Shown here: positions 54,001-62,414 of the stretch, one piece after another
Layout of the letters: each line of letters starts with the position of its first letter
Position numbering within the stretch: the first letter of the stretch is position 1
Position numbers and translations under genes: made by a program
DNA from: Candidatus Chloroploca sp. Khr17
GTDB lineage: Bacteria > Chloroflexota > Chloroflexia > Chloroflexales > Chloroflexaceae
DNA: 64,000 nt
Assembly: GCF_004138165.1 (NCBI RefSeq)
Contig: NZ_RYFF01000004.1
Coordinates: forward strand, 157,182 to 221,181
Direction of reading: 5' to 3'
Notes under the pieces: model-generated
Told to the model about the DNA's origin: nothing
The model's database searches: none
The model's input: only the letters and a program-made list of their open reading frames with translations

Positions 54001-54242
54001 AGGGCAAGGCCAAGCAGGCTATTCTGTGCAAGCACGCTATAGAGCCGTGGGGTCGGTAAGAAGCTCACTTCCAGCCAGAGTGTCCCAAGGAAGGCGGTGA
54101 GGGTGATAAAAAAACCGGCGAGCAACCAGGTATAGCGACGCTCTGAGCGCAATGCCATTACAACCAGATAGCCACTGAAGAGCATCGTGAGCAAAATCTG
54201 GTTGAGATAGACAAGCCCGTTTGGCGTCACATAGAATTGCAC
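51039..54242 (-). CDS. Single-chain membrane two-component system: sensor kinase fused to LuxR-type response regulator
   Basis: 1067 residues. Eight TM helices lie within residues 8-270, an external beta-rich domain spans ~275-495 (FAFPFFGQDHEHLY, YSNGIFEFNY), a ninth TM ~500-522, HAMP ~523-577, coiled coil ~578-618, HisKA_3 with phospho-His H629 (RELHDSLGQV), and HATPase ~725-830 (EALHNAEQHA, DDGQGF, GHFGLKTMEERA). Then a receiver ~845-962 with D896 in VIDLQMP and a LuxR HTH ~990-1055 (LTPKQRNILTLVAQG). The kinase is NarX/LiaS type and the regulator NarL/LiaR type, normally two proteins. It starts GTG five bases after the nuoN stop. Confidence 0.88.
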   Translation of the reverse strand: MQFYVTPNGLVYLNQILLTMLFSGYLVVMALRSERRYTWLLAGFFITLTAFLGTLWLEVSFLPTPRLYSVLAQNSLLGLALIFLLQFAYHFPVLPPRWRIEARIVLIFSSLYTLGEVGYAAYRLWRLQQGIVLFRHESIDYLLLGIFLWVPLVLVRQIYLLTPVSSDRGRSQWLAPFLKPSNSEASTIRVFTVIFFFVASLNLISILLHTTLILTTVANAMLSLGILAAIFGFVISYLNAQPETTSFLVRMIGISLITNMGLIGIVGWIVSTNRETSFTVEIPRQQSFRFTPNEAGGYDVDRVPFQFKTTRGEELQLNVHALHECSSALTFAFPFFGQDHEHLYACYDGVVSFDAPVRYRSFQYFYGAGTPLMLALLLDFDHRQSSGSVFAYQQDDQLIITWERMRNAYRPVDEYTFQAVLYSNGIFEFNYAERPEVLHYYPNDAPGANPWMIGAVPGQLRGPMPQLMTLDRLPVSSGSEGVIKDYLVEYRQHLHSLLHPLVQLFFATNILILVAFPFFFRVTLLRPLNALLASVQAMESGRYPSNVRIYYQDEVGFLTKAFQRLSTELADLIQTLEERVADRTAELDASNAQLRTEMSKRQEAQVQALQHQRTLAVLEERYRLGRELHDSLGQVFGSINLQAQALEAFLRNRDTLAAEQASRHIGEAARQGHADVRSFILGLRQTSVQGFWEMLNHTLDEVRLRSNLTLTLHAPEPWQEAWLSPIGQLHLLRILQEALHNAEQHAQAARIDVTFERKGTLLLVTIQDDGQGFVRHSDDPYPAALIPRPPESGHFGLKTMEERARELGGGVEFYTAPGLGTRILVTCPLERVEEEPHTTLPMRPLRVVLVDDHPMFLEGLRNFLTAHGMQVIGTGSDGEEAQMLARTLRPDLLVIDLQMPRCDGLEATRRITAEWPEARIVVLTVSAEETLLFEALKAGASGYLLKNMQADDLFLLLAGLEQGAPPIAPELAQRIDVELARQEAEELAVEARLTPKQRNILTLVAQGLTYREVAQTVHLSEAAIKYHMKQILSRLHLANRAEAVAYARRSGMVVEHPKNEEAESSLK

Positions 54243-54247
54243 TGCAT

Positions 54248-55861
54248 TTAAAACCCGGCCACTGTCTGTACTTGACTGAGTATGCCCAGAATGAGATTCG
54301 GGAAGAGACCAAGGATGATCAGACCAGCGGCGGCAATCACAACGGCGGCAGTGATCCCGGGCGGTGCCGTTACAGGGGTCTCAGCGGCTGGCGGTTCCAT
54401 AAACATGGCCTTGAGCAGCCGCAGGTAGTAGTAGAGGCTGATGACCGTAGTCAAGACTGCGATCACAACGAGCCACTCGGCACCAGACTGCCAGCTTACC
54501 ATAAAGACATAGAATTTGGCGAAGAAACCCGCCAGCGGCGGTATCCCGGCCAGTGAGAGGACGCAGATTGCCATCAAGACGGCCAAGCCCAGGTTGCGCC
54601 GCGCCAGTCCGTTCAAATCGGCAATCTCATCGCCACCCACAGCCATACTGACTGCCGCCAGCGCCCCGAAGGCTCCCAGGTTGGTTAGGGTGTAAACGAT
54701 CAGATAGTAGAGCAGGGCGACCGTGCCCTGGTCACGGTCAAAGGTCTGCGGGGCTGCCCATGCGACAAACGCCAGCAAGACAAAGCCGGCCTGGGCCACG
54801 CTCGACCAGGCGAGCAACCGCTTGGCGTTGGTCTGCGGCAAGGCAGCCAGGTTACCAACAATCAGCGTCAACACTGCCAGCAGCGCCAGCGCACTTGTCC
54901 AACCACTCAATTCGCCCCAGACGGCCGTTCCAGTCAAGCCAGGGAAGGCTGTGGTGAGCAAACGCAACAGCAGAATGAAACCAGCCATCTTCGAGGCCGT
55001 CGAGACAAACGCTGTAATTGGCGTTGGCGCACCCTGATAGACATCGGGCGACCAGCCGTGGAAGGGGACAACGGCAAGCTTGTAGCCAAGGCCGGCGATC
55101 ATAAAGATCATGCCCAGCGTCAAGATCCCCTGATTGTCGGCGATGCGGGCCAGCGAAGCAATCTGGGCAAATTCGGTCAGGTTGTTGCCCAGGCTGTTCC
55201 CCGCCAGCGCACTCGCCGTAAAACCATAGGTCAGGCTCATTCCATAGAGCAGAATGCCCGACGAGAGGGCACCAAAGAGGAAGTATTTCATGCCCGCTTC
55301 CGACGAACGCATGTCGTTGCGGAAGTAACCCGCCAGGATGTACAGGGGAATGCTGGTCAATTCGATCGCCAGGTAGGCAATGATCAACTCAGTCGCCCCG
55401 GCCATCAAGCACATCCCCAGCGTTGCAAAGAGGATCAGCGCATAAAACTCGGCGGGATGCGCCGTAGGGCGATAGTCCAGACAAAGCAGACTCGTCAGCA
55501 GGGCCGCCCCGATCAGGGTCAGACGGCTGATCATCGTCAGGTGATCCGTCGCAAACGCACCAGTGATCGGTTCACCCACTGGCCCACCTGCCTGCAGGTT
55601 GCGCACAATGTTAATAAAAAAGTTTGGTGCAGCCGTCTCGGGGACGACGGTAAAGGGGATATAGCCACTCTGCACGAGCGCAATGAAGAAGATCAAGCCC
55701 AGACCAATCGCGGTGAGCGACGCCGACGAGCGTACCCGTTCAAGCTGGGCCTCTTGCGTACGCCCCCATTTCTCAAAAATATCAGAGCCAAGCACCAGCA
55801 GCGCCAGCACCAGCAAGAGAATCTCGGGCAACAGCCGCGGGATGTCAGTAATCTGAAACAC
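54248..55861 (-). CDS. nuoN: NADH-quinone oxidoreductase subunit N
   Basis: 537 residues with ~14 helices. [21 protein letters not shown] carries the transmembrane lysine and HxW motif (pattern split by the loop), and [14 protein letters not shown] the conserved glutamate. NuoN is an antiporter-like proton-pumping subunit of complex I in the membrane arm. It starts with GTG after GGAG, four bases after the nuoM stop, and is the last nuo gene in this leftward series. The two-component fusion gene begins five bases after its stop. Confidence 0.93.
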   Translation of the reverse strand: MFQITDIPRLLPEILLLVLALLVLGSDIFEKWGRTQEAQLERVRSSASLTAIGLGLIFFIALVQSGYIPFTVVPETAAPNFFINIVRNLQAGGPVGEPITGAFATDHLTMISRLTLIGAALLTSLLCLDYRPTAHPAEFYALILFATLGMCLMAGATELIIAYLAIELTSIPLYILAGYFRNDMRSSEAGMKYFLFGALSSGILLYGMSLTYGFTASALAGNSLGNNLTEFAQIASLARIADNQGILTLGMIFMIAGLGYKLAVVPFHGWSPDVYQGAPTPITAFVSTASKMAGFILLLRLLTTAFPGLTGTAVWGELSGWTSALALLAVLTLIVGNLAALPQTNAKRLLAWSSVAQAGFVLLAFVAWAAPQTFDRDQGTVALLYYLIVYTLTNLGAFGALAAVSMAVGGDEIADLNGLARRNLGLAVLMAICVLSLAGIPPLAGFFAKFYVFMVSWQSGAEWLVVIAVLTTVISLYYYLRLLKAMFMEPPAAETPVTAPPGITAAVVIAAAGLIILGLFPNLILGILSQVQTVAGF

Positions 55862-55864
55862 GTC

Positions 55865-57376
55865 TTATCTCCCCGCGAGGGTAATCCCCTCCAACTGGGC
55901 CACAATCGGCCGCACCCCGACATCAATCAGTTCAGTCAAGATCGCCGGATAGAGCCCGACGCCAATCAGGATCAAGACCAGGATCGTTGCCCCGGTATAC
56001 TCTTGCCAGGTCAGTTTCGGTAGTTTGAGCAATTCAGGATTTTTGACTTCATCGAAAAAGACCGCCCACACCGCCCGCAGAATATAGGCTCCGGTGATAG
56101 GAATCGAGAGCACTGCGATCACCGCCACGAGGGGGTAACGCTCCCAGACACCGAGGAAGATAATGAACTCGGACCAGAACCCGGCCAACCCTGGCATACC
56201 CATCGACGAGAGACCAGCGATGATGAACATGATGGTTGCAAAGGGCATCACCTTATAGAGACCGCCAAGTTCGGGTAACTGACGGGTGTGAGCGCGCTCG
56301 TAGATCATCCGGCCCACCACCGAGAAGAAGAGCGCTGTCATCACCCCGTGGGCAAACATCTGCAACACGGCCCCCATCAAGGCGAGTTGCGTTCCCGCCG
56401 CGAGGGCAAGCATTACGAGGCCCATATGGCTCACCGACGAATAGCCAATGATATACTTGGCATCGCGTTGCGCCATCGCGATCGTCGCCCCATAGACGAC
56501 ATTGAGCAGAGCGAGACCGGCCACAACAGGCAACCAGGTATTGGCCCCGGCGGGCATCAGCCACATCGCGGCCCGCAGACAGCCATACGAGCCAAGTTTC
56601 ATCAACACGCCGGCGTGCAGCATACTGACAGCCGTTGGGGCCGCCACGTGTCCCGTCGGGCTCCAGGTATGAAACGGAAACATACCGGCGAGCACCGCAA
56701 AGCCGAGAAAGAGCATCGGGAAGAAGATGCGCTGCACATTACCGGCCAGGGTCACATTCTGTGCCAGCACGATCATATCAAACGTGCGTAGCCCCGAGCC
56801 AAAATAGAGGGCCAGCATACCAATGATCACCAAAGCGCTGCCGGCCATCAAAAAGAGGGTCAGCTTCATCGCGCCATACTCTTTGCGCGTACTGCCCCAG
56901 ATGCCAATCAGCAGGTACATTGGCAAGACAGCCAGTTCATAGAAGACAAAGAAAAGAAAGAGATCGAGTGAGACAAAGACGCCATAGACCCCGGTCGTGA
57001 GCAGGAGCAGCAACACCCAGTACTCTTTGACCCGAGTATCAATATTCCAACTCATCAGGGCACCGGTCGAGATCACAATGCCATTGAGCAAGATCATCGG
57101 CAGACTGATGCCATCAACGCCAAGCTGATAACTGATGCCAAGCTGAGGCATCCAATTGAGGCGTTCGACAAACTGAAACCCTGCCCGTCCCGGCTCATAG
57201 GCCAGAAAGACGAGCAACGAGAGCACCAGCGAAGCAAACGCAAAAACTGCTCCCACCCAGCGCATCGCCTCCTTGTGCTGATGAGGAATGAGGGCAATGA
57301 TCACTGCTGGCACGGCCATACTCAGCCAGATCAGGCTCAGCCAGGGAATATCAGTTGCGAGCGTGAAGAGTCCCAT
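55865..57376 (-). CDS. nuoM: NADH-quinone oxidoreductase subunit M, second copy (lacks the usual TM lysine)
   Basis: 503 residues with ~14 helices. The conserved glutamate is E147 in VFYELAVLPMY, and SMLHAGVLMKLGSYG has the second key lysine. The position that holds a lysine in most antiporter-like subunits is Leu229 (FAVLAGMFPFHTW), codon CTC; FHTWSP follows normally. It therefore belongs to the M-like subunits whose first-channel lysine is lost or moved. It is a different gene from the upstream nuoM, not a recent duplicate, and lies four bases before nuoN. Confidence 0.9.
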   Translation of the reverse strand: MGLFTLATDIPWLSLIWLSMAVPAVIIALIPHQHKEAMRWVGAVFAFASLVLSLLVFLAYEPGRAGFQFVERLNWMPQLGISYQLGVDGISLPMILLNGIVISTGALMSWNIDTRVKEYWVLLLLLTTGVYGVFVSLDLFLFFVFYELAVLPMYLLIGIWGSTRKEYGAMKLTLFLMAGSALVIIGMLALYFGSGLRTFDMIVLAQNVTLAGNVQRIFFPMLFLGFAVLAGMFPFHTWSPTGHVAAPTAVSMLHAGVLMKLGSYGCLRAAMWLMPAGANTWLPVVAGLALLNVVYGATIAMAQRDAKYIIGYSSVSHMGLVMLALAAGTQLALMGAVLQMFAHGVMTALFFSVVGRMIYERAHTRQLPELGGLYKVMPFATIMFIIAGLSSMGMPGLAGFWSEFIIFLGVWERYPLVAVIAVLSIPITGAYILRAVWAVFFDEVKNPELLKLPKLTWQEYTGATILVLILIGVGLYPAILTELIDVGVRPIVAQLEGITLAGR

Positions 57377-57419
57377 ATGCTTCTTTCATCTCTTGATGGC
57401 AACAGACCCCGCCGTCACC

Positions 57420-59090
57420 TTAGGTATGCAACACCTGTTGAAAGATCGCCACCAGTTCCGTGACAGCCACATTGCCCAATTCCATAATGGGGGCAGGATA
57501 GACGCCAAGTATCAGCAAGAGGGCGAGCAGCGGCAAAAGCACACCCATCTCGGCAGGGCGCAGGTCGGCCAGGCGATCCCAGCGGTCGTTGAGTGAACCA
57601 AGGAAGATGCGCTGGAACATGATCAACAACGCCAACGCGGTGACAATCAGGCCAATGACGGCCAGGCCGGTAAAGAGCGGGAGCGTAGCCCAGGCCCCCC
57701 GGAAGATAAAGAATTCACCGACGAACCCGGCCATACCGGGCAGGCCCAAATTGGCAAACATCGCCGTACCCATCACCCCGGCAAAGGCAGGTGCCACGAC
57801 GCGCAACCCGCCAAAATCACTGAGGCTCCAGCTTCCACTGCGCAGATAGAGCAGGCCGGCCAGATAAAAGAGGGCACCTGTGCTGAGCCCGTGGGCGACC
57901 ATCTGCATCACTGCGCCATTGAGGGCAATCGCCCGGCTATCAAGGCTCGCCATGCCAGGCATAGCCGCAGCGGCGGCAATGGCCAGCATCACATAGCCCA
58001 TATGGTTGATCGAGGTATAGGCAATGAGGCGTTTGATATCGCCCCCAGTATTCGCGAGCGCCCCAAATGCACCAGCCACAATCCCAATCAACGCTAACCC
58101 ACCCATCACCGGGGCGAAATACTGGCTGGCATCGGGAACCAACGGCAGCATAATGCGCAGCATGCCATAGGCCCCCATCTTGCTCATCACCGCACTAAGC
58201 AGAATACTGCCCGCAATCGGGGCTTCGGTATAGGCATCGGGCAGCCAGGTATGGAAAGGCCAAACGGCAAGCTTGATCGCAAAAGCAATAAAGATCGCCC
58301 AGAACGCAATGCTCGTATAGAGCAACGGGTAGCGCCCGAGCACATTGGCGACCCCAAGATGATCCATATAGGCAAAGATGATCTCGCGCAGCGTACCTGT
58401 GACACCCTCGACGGGCAATCCTTGCCCAACGCGGCCAAGATCCACCAGATTGAAGGTCGGTAAACCAGCGTAGCGCATTGCCAGATAGATCACCTGGAAG
58501 AGCAACAACATCCCGAGCGAACCGGCCATCGTATAGATAAAGAACTTAAAGGCCGCATAGCGCCGATTGTCACGCCCCCAGTTCTGGATCAGGAAAAAGG
58601 CCGGGACGAGGCTGAATTCCCAGAAGATGAAGAAGAAGAAGAAATCGAGCGCCAGGAAATACCCAAGCATCGCCGCTTCGAGCAACAAAAGCAGCGCATA
58701 ATGAGCCTTGACGCGATCAGTGACCCCCATCGAAGCTATGCCCGCCACGGGGGCCATCACCACCGTCAGCAGCACGAGGGCCATACTCAACCCATCCACC
58801 CCAAGGAAATAGTCAACCCGTACGGCTTTGATCCACGGCATCTTCTCGACCAGTTGCACGGCACCCTGCCCCGCCGCCGCCGCGCCAGGCTCAAAGAGGG
58901 TCCAGACAACCATCGCCAGAGCCAGGGGCACACCCATCCAGGCAGTGGCCCCGATGCGCACCAACCGATCATCCATGCGAAGCCAACCCGCCAGGCCGAC
59001 GAGGGCAATGCCGACGAGCGGCGACAGCAGCAGCAGCGTTAGCCACGGCATGCCGTCGGGCGAAGGGATAAGATACGATGGCAAAGACAT
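57420..59090 (-). CDS. nuoM: NADH-quinone oxidoreductase subunit M, first copy
   Basis: 556 residues from the ATG after AGGTGG; an upstream ATG 12 codons earlier has no such site. FFIFWEFSLVPAFFLIQ holds E158 and FAIKLAVWPFHTWLPDAY holds K273, so both key proton-channel residues are present. NuoM is one of the three antiporter-like pumps of complex I. It is longer than the E. coli protein (509), mainly through an N-terminal extension and a loop around 225-245. The second nuoM follows at 43 bases. Confidence 0.92.
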   Translation of the reverse strand: MSLPSYLIPSPDGMPWLTLLLLSPLVGIALVGLAGWLRMDDRLVRIGATAWMGVPLALAMVVWTLFEPGAAAAGQGAVQLVEKMPWIKAVRVDYFLGVDGLSMALVLLTVVMAPVAGIASMGVTDRVKAHYALLLLLEAAMLGYFLALDFFFFFIFWEFSLVPAFFLIQNWGRDNRRYAAFKFFIYTMAGSLGMLLLFQVIYLAMRYAGLPTFNLVDLGRVGQGLPVEGVTGTLREIIFAYMDHLGVANVLGRYPLLYTSIAFWAIFIAFAIKLAVWPFHTWLPDAYTEAPIAGSILLSAVMSKMGAYGMLRIMLPLVPDASQYFAPVMGGLALIGIVAGAFGALANTGGDIKRLIAYTSINHMGYVMLAIAAAAAMPGMASLDSRAIALNGAVMQMVAHGLSTGALFYLAGLLYLRSGSWSLSDFGGLRVVAPAFAGVMGTAMFANLGLPGMAGFVGEFFIFRGAWATLPLFTGLAVIGLIVTALALLIMFQRIFLGSLNDRWDRLADLRPAEMGVLLPLLALLLILGVYPAPIMELGNVAVTELVAIFQQVLHT

Positions 59091-59153
59091 GAAACCACCT
59101 GTGACACGACGACCCGGTGAGCTCAAGCACTCTTCAGGTCATCAGGCCGCTCA

Positions 59154-61412
59154 TCAAAGCACGTAGAGATAGACCAGGGCCAGGATGACGGCCCCGCCAA
59201 AGACATAGACGATATAATCCTGCGCCTTGCCAGTTTGCAGCCGACGGGCGCGTTTGCCAGTTGCGACGGTGCCATCAGCGACGGCATCGGGGCCATCATT
59301 GAGCACCGTATCGTCAACAATGAAATTGAGCCGCCCGACAAAGAGGGTCACGCGCCCAATCCCGTTGATGATGCCATCGAGAATAGCTTTGTCAAGCCAG
59401 GCCCAGGCGAGGGCGAGCAGAGCCGTAAACCGCACGATGCTCGCCTGATAGAACTCATCAACCCGATATTTCTCGTTCAGCAAGCGGAAGACCCCAGGCG
59501 CACGCACATCAAGCGGATCGCGTTCCTGCGCCGTCTTAAAGGCCGTCCCATAGAGTATCCAGCCTGCCGCGATGCCACCAAAAGCAATGAGCAACGAGAT
59601 CCCCGCCACAACCAGACTAAAACTCGCTGGCTCTTGCCCCCAGAGATCGTTGAGCCAGTGACCGCCAGGAATGCTGAAGGGCAGGTTGAAGAGGCCACCC
59701 AGGGCGGCAAAACTCGCCAGGATGACCAACGGCGCAATCATCAACGGATCTTCGTGCCAGTGCGCCCCCGTATTGGCGTGATGCTCGTCGTGCCCATGCA
59801 TGTCGTCATGGTGGGCGTGGCTAGCTTGGTGATGCCCTGCACGACGCTCAGGGTTGACATAGACCACCGGTTGCTCACCGCGAAATGCCCCAAAGAAGAC
59901 GAGCCGCCACTGGCGCGTCATATAAAACGCCGTCAGGAACGCAGCCACGGCCAAGACGGTAAAGACTACCCAATGCCCACCCTTGAAGGCATCGGCCAGG
60001 ATCTCATCTTTGCTCCAGAAGCCGGCAAACGGCACCACCCCGGCCAGCGCCAGGAACCCGAGCGTGTAGGTCCAGAACGTCCAGGGCATCCGTGTGCGCA
60101 AGCCACCCATGTTGCGAATATCCTGGGCTGTCTGCTGAGCGGCGTACTCATCTTTGTGGTGCAAATCCGCAATCCTGGGGGTCGCCTCCATCCCGTGGAT
60201 GATCGAGCCAGAGCCAAGAAAGAGCAGGGCTTTGAAGAAGGCGTGGGCAAGCAGGTGGAACATCCCGGCGACCCAGCCTCCAATGCCAATGACGGCCACC
60301 ATAAAACCAAGCTGCGAGAGCGTGCTATAGGCGAGGATGCGCTTGATATCGTACTGGGCAACCGCAATTGTCGCCGCAAAGAGGGCCGTGAAGGCCCCGA
60401 TAAAGGCAACCACCGCCAGCGCCGTGCCATTATCAGCCTCGAAGATCGGGAAGGTGCGGGCGAGCAAAAAGACACCTGCCGAGACCATCGTCGCCGCGTG
60501 GATCAGCGCCGACACGGGTGTCGGCCCCTCCATCGCATCAGGCAACCAGACGTGCAAAGGGAACTGTGCCGACTTGCCAACCGTCCCGCAGAAGATGAGC
60601 AGCGCAATGCCCGTCGCGTGGCTCAGGCCAACAGCGCTTGTCTCGCTGCCAATGCGGGCCAGGAACTCGGGGTTAAAGATCTCGCCCGGTGCCGTACCAA
60701 AGGCGAGGCTACCTGCCTGGGTATAGAGATAGGCGAGACCGAGCAGCATCAGCACATCGCCAATGCGGGTGACAATAAAGGCCTTGATCGCAGCGCGATA
60801 CGCCTGCGGGCGCTCATAGAGGAACCCGATCAAGAGATAGGAACAGAGGCCCATCACCTCCCAGGCCATAAAAAAGAGCAAGAGGTTATCGGCCATCGCC
60901 ATCAGCAGCATGGCTGCCGTAAAGAGCGAAATAAAGCTAAAGAAGCGACTCTGGCGGGCATTGCTTGCCATATAGCCCAGCGAGAAGAGGTGGATGCAGG
61001 CCGAGGTAATCGTCACCATCGCGAGCAGCGCGGCAACCGGGGTATCAAGATAGATCCCCATCGCAAAACTGGTCGTACCGGTGGGTGCCCAGACAAACCG
61101 TTGCACCACGTTAGGCTCGGGGAAGGCAAACGCCGCCTTGCTCGTCTCACCGTGGGCATCTGCTTCGCCGTGGGCATCTGCTTCACCGTGGCCGGCCCTC
61201 TCAAGCGTCACCAATTGCCCATCGCGCACGGCGAGACCCTGGGCGGTCGCAGCCAGCAACCCGACGGCCAGCAGGCTTGCCATGATCATCAGACCAATCG
61301 TCGCCCAGCCACTTGCCACCTTGCTCTGGCGCAACGGCGTGAAGGTAATCAGAACACATCCCAGAAGCGGGAGGGCCGGAATAAGCCATGCATACTGGAG
61401 AAAAAAAGCCAT
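59154..61412 (-). CDS. nuoL: NADH-quinone oxidoreductase subunit L, long form with His-rich loops
   Basis: 752 residues against 613 in E. coli. CGTVGKSAQFPLHVWLPDAMEG carries the conserved lysine (split here by its loop), and SALIHAATMVSAGV follows. Two insertions stand out: GEADAH tandem units at ~76-88 and a His-rich segment at 526-555 with eleven histidines in thirty residues (HAHHDDMHGHDEHH). The C-terminal lateral helix region continues to 752. NuoL is the distal antiporter-like pump of complex I. The His-rich loop is expected to lie in a soluble loop and could bind metal; function unproven. Confidence 0.92.
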   Translation of the reverse strand: MAFFLQYAWLIPALPLLGCVLITFTPLRQSKVASGWATIGLMIMASLLAVGLLAATAQGLAVRDGQLVTLERAGHGEADAHGEADAHGETSKAAFAFPEPNVVQRFVWAPTGTTSFAMGIYLDTPVAALLAMVTITSACIHLFSLGYMASNARQSRFFSFISLFTAAMLLMAMADNLLLFFMAWEVMGLCSYLLIGFLYERPQAYRAAIKAFIVTRIGDVLMLLGLAYLYTQAGSLAFGTAPGEIFNPEFLARIGSETSAVGLSHATGIALLIFCGTVGKSAQFPLHVWLPDAMEGPTPVSALIHAATMVSAGVFLLARTFPIFEADNGTALAVVAFIGAFTALFAATIAVAQYDIKRILAYSTLSQLGFMVAVIGIGGWVAGMFHLLAHAFFKALLFLGSGSIIHGMEATPRIADLHHKDEYAAQQTAQDIRNMGGLRTRMPWTFWTYTLGFLALAGVVPFAGFWSKDEILADAFKGGHWVVFTVLAVAAFLTAFYMTRQWRLVFFGAFRGEQPVVYVNPERRAGHHQASHAHHDDMHGHDEHHANTGAHWHEDPLMIAPLVILASFAALGGLFNLPFSIPGGHWLNDLWGQEPASFSLVVAGISLLIAFGGIAAGWILYGTAFKTAQERDPLDVRAPGVFRLLNEKYRVDEFYQASIVRFTALLALAWAWLDKAILDGIINGIGRVTLFVGRLNFIVDDTVLNDGPDAVADGTVATGKRARRLQTGKAQDYIVYVFGGAVILALVYLYVL
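59748..59837 (-). other. His-rich segment within nuoL
   Basis: Codes residues 526-555 of NuoL, with eleven histidines and six acidic residues in thirty positions. It falls between two hydrophobic helices. The codon composition is like the rest of the gene. Confidence 0.75.
61150..61193 (-). repeat. 18-base tandem repeat in nuoL
   Basis: Two full 18-base units and a partial third (CCGTGGGCATCTGCTTCG-type) encode repeated GEADAH. It remains in frame, so copy number changes would not break the protein. Confidence 0.85.
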
Positions 61413-61422
61413 TGCGGTGCCG

Positions 61423-61740
61423 TCACCCCTTCATTGACGCGACATTATCCACATTCGAGGTGAGCCAGGTACGATAGATCGCAATGATCATCGCCAGGCC
61501 AACGGCAGCCTCGGCGGCGGCCACCGTAATAATGAAAATCGCAAAGGTCTGCCCAACCACAAAGCCCGGCTCAAGGTAGCGCCAGAAGGCCACGAGATTG
61601 ATATTGACCGCATTAAGCATCAACTCAACGCCCATCAGCACACTGACCATATTGCGCCGGGCGAGGGCACCAAAGAGGCCAATGCAGAAGAGCGCTGCCG
61701 CAACCATCAAAACGGCTTCAAGCGGAATTGCGTTCGTCAT
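61423..61740 (-). CDS. nuoK: NADH-quinone oxidoreductase subunit K
   Basis: 105 residues, normal for NuoK, with three TM helices. [16 protein letters not shown] and [12 protein letters not shown] carry the two conserved glutamates of the E-channel. NuoK is a membrane-arm subunit near the quinone end. Its ATG overlaps the nuoJ stop (ATGA), indicating translational coupling, and nuoL follows 10 bases after its stop. Confidence 0.95.
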   Translation of the reverse strand: MTNAIPLEAVLMVAAALFCIGLFGALARRNMVSVLMGVELMLNAVNINLVAFWRYLEPGFVVGQTFAIFIITVAAAEAAVGLAMIIAIYRTWLTSNVDNVASMKG

Positions 61741-62402
61741 CCTTGCTCTCCATCAGACATCGGGGCCGCCTGGGGTGACGGTATCCGCTCACCAGTCACC
61801 GGTGGGCGAGCGGGCTTCTGTCGTTTACGTACCTCATGCTCTTCAGCCAGGGTCAAGACCCGACGGCGGCGCGCACGTTCTTCAAAGGCAATCACAATCG
61901 CCCCGATCAGGGCGACGGTCAACAAGACGCCCGCCACCTGAAATTGAAGCATATACGAAAAGACAAAGCCTCGTCCGAGATCTTCGACCCCTGCCAGCAC
62001 CTCAGGCGGGGCGGGACTCCCAGGGGTTGCCACCGGTGGCGGCGGCACATTCCAGGTATGGGTAAAGATCGTCGGCACCAGCACGGCACCAAAGAGGGCC
62101 ACACAGACAATCGCCGTCACCACGAGGCGCCAGCCACTCACCATATAGCGTGCGCCTTCGCTCTCGCGGGTGAGCATAATGGCAAAAAGGATCAGGATCG
62201 AAATGGCCCCCACATACACGAGCACCTGCGCAACAGCGATAAACTCGGCCTCAAGCAAGAGATAGAGCGCCCCAACGCCAAAAAAGCAGGCGATCAACCA
62301 GAGCGCCGCATGGATAACATTGCGTACTGAAACGACCATCACCGCCGAGCCGACGATCAAGGCCGCCAGGAGTCCGAAGATTAGCTGAATGAGCGTATTC
62401 AT
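61737..62402 (-). CDS. nuoJ: NADH-quinone oxidoreductase subunit J
   Basis: 221 residues with five TM helices and the conserved [15 protein letters not shown] helix that takes part in complex I conformational coupling. The C-terminal ~50 residues ([20 protein letters not shown]) are charged and extend beyond the usual ~185-residue core. It begins 12 bases after nuoH and overlaps nuoK by four bases. Confidence 0.93.
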   Translation of the reverse strand: MNTLIQLIFGLLAALIVGSAVMVVSVRNVIHAALWLIACFFGVGALYLLLEAEFIAVAQVLVYVGAISILILFAIMLTRESEGARYMVSGWRLVVTAIVCVALFGAVLVPTIFTHTWNVPPPPVATPGSPAPPEVLAGVEDLGRGFVFSYMLQFQVAGVLLTVALIGAIVIAFEERARRRRVLTLAEEHEVRKRQKPARPPVTGERIPSPQAAPMSDGEQG

Positions 62403-62414
62403 AGAGCCTACATC

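Noticed and set aside
55058..56023. 321-codon open frame opposite nuoN and nuoM
   Set aside because: A shadow of two conserved genes; no domain and an improbable amino-acid composition.
59235..61463. 742-codon open frame opposite nuoL
   Set aside because: It is antisense to an unmistakable nuoL, has a composition full of Arg/Gln/His typical of reverse-strand reading, and has no recognisable motif.
62403..62414. nuoI between nuoH and nuoJ
   Set aside because: Only 12 bases separate the two genes; no ferredoxin-like CxxCxxC frame is present.
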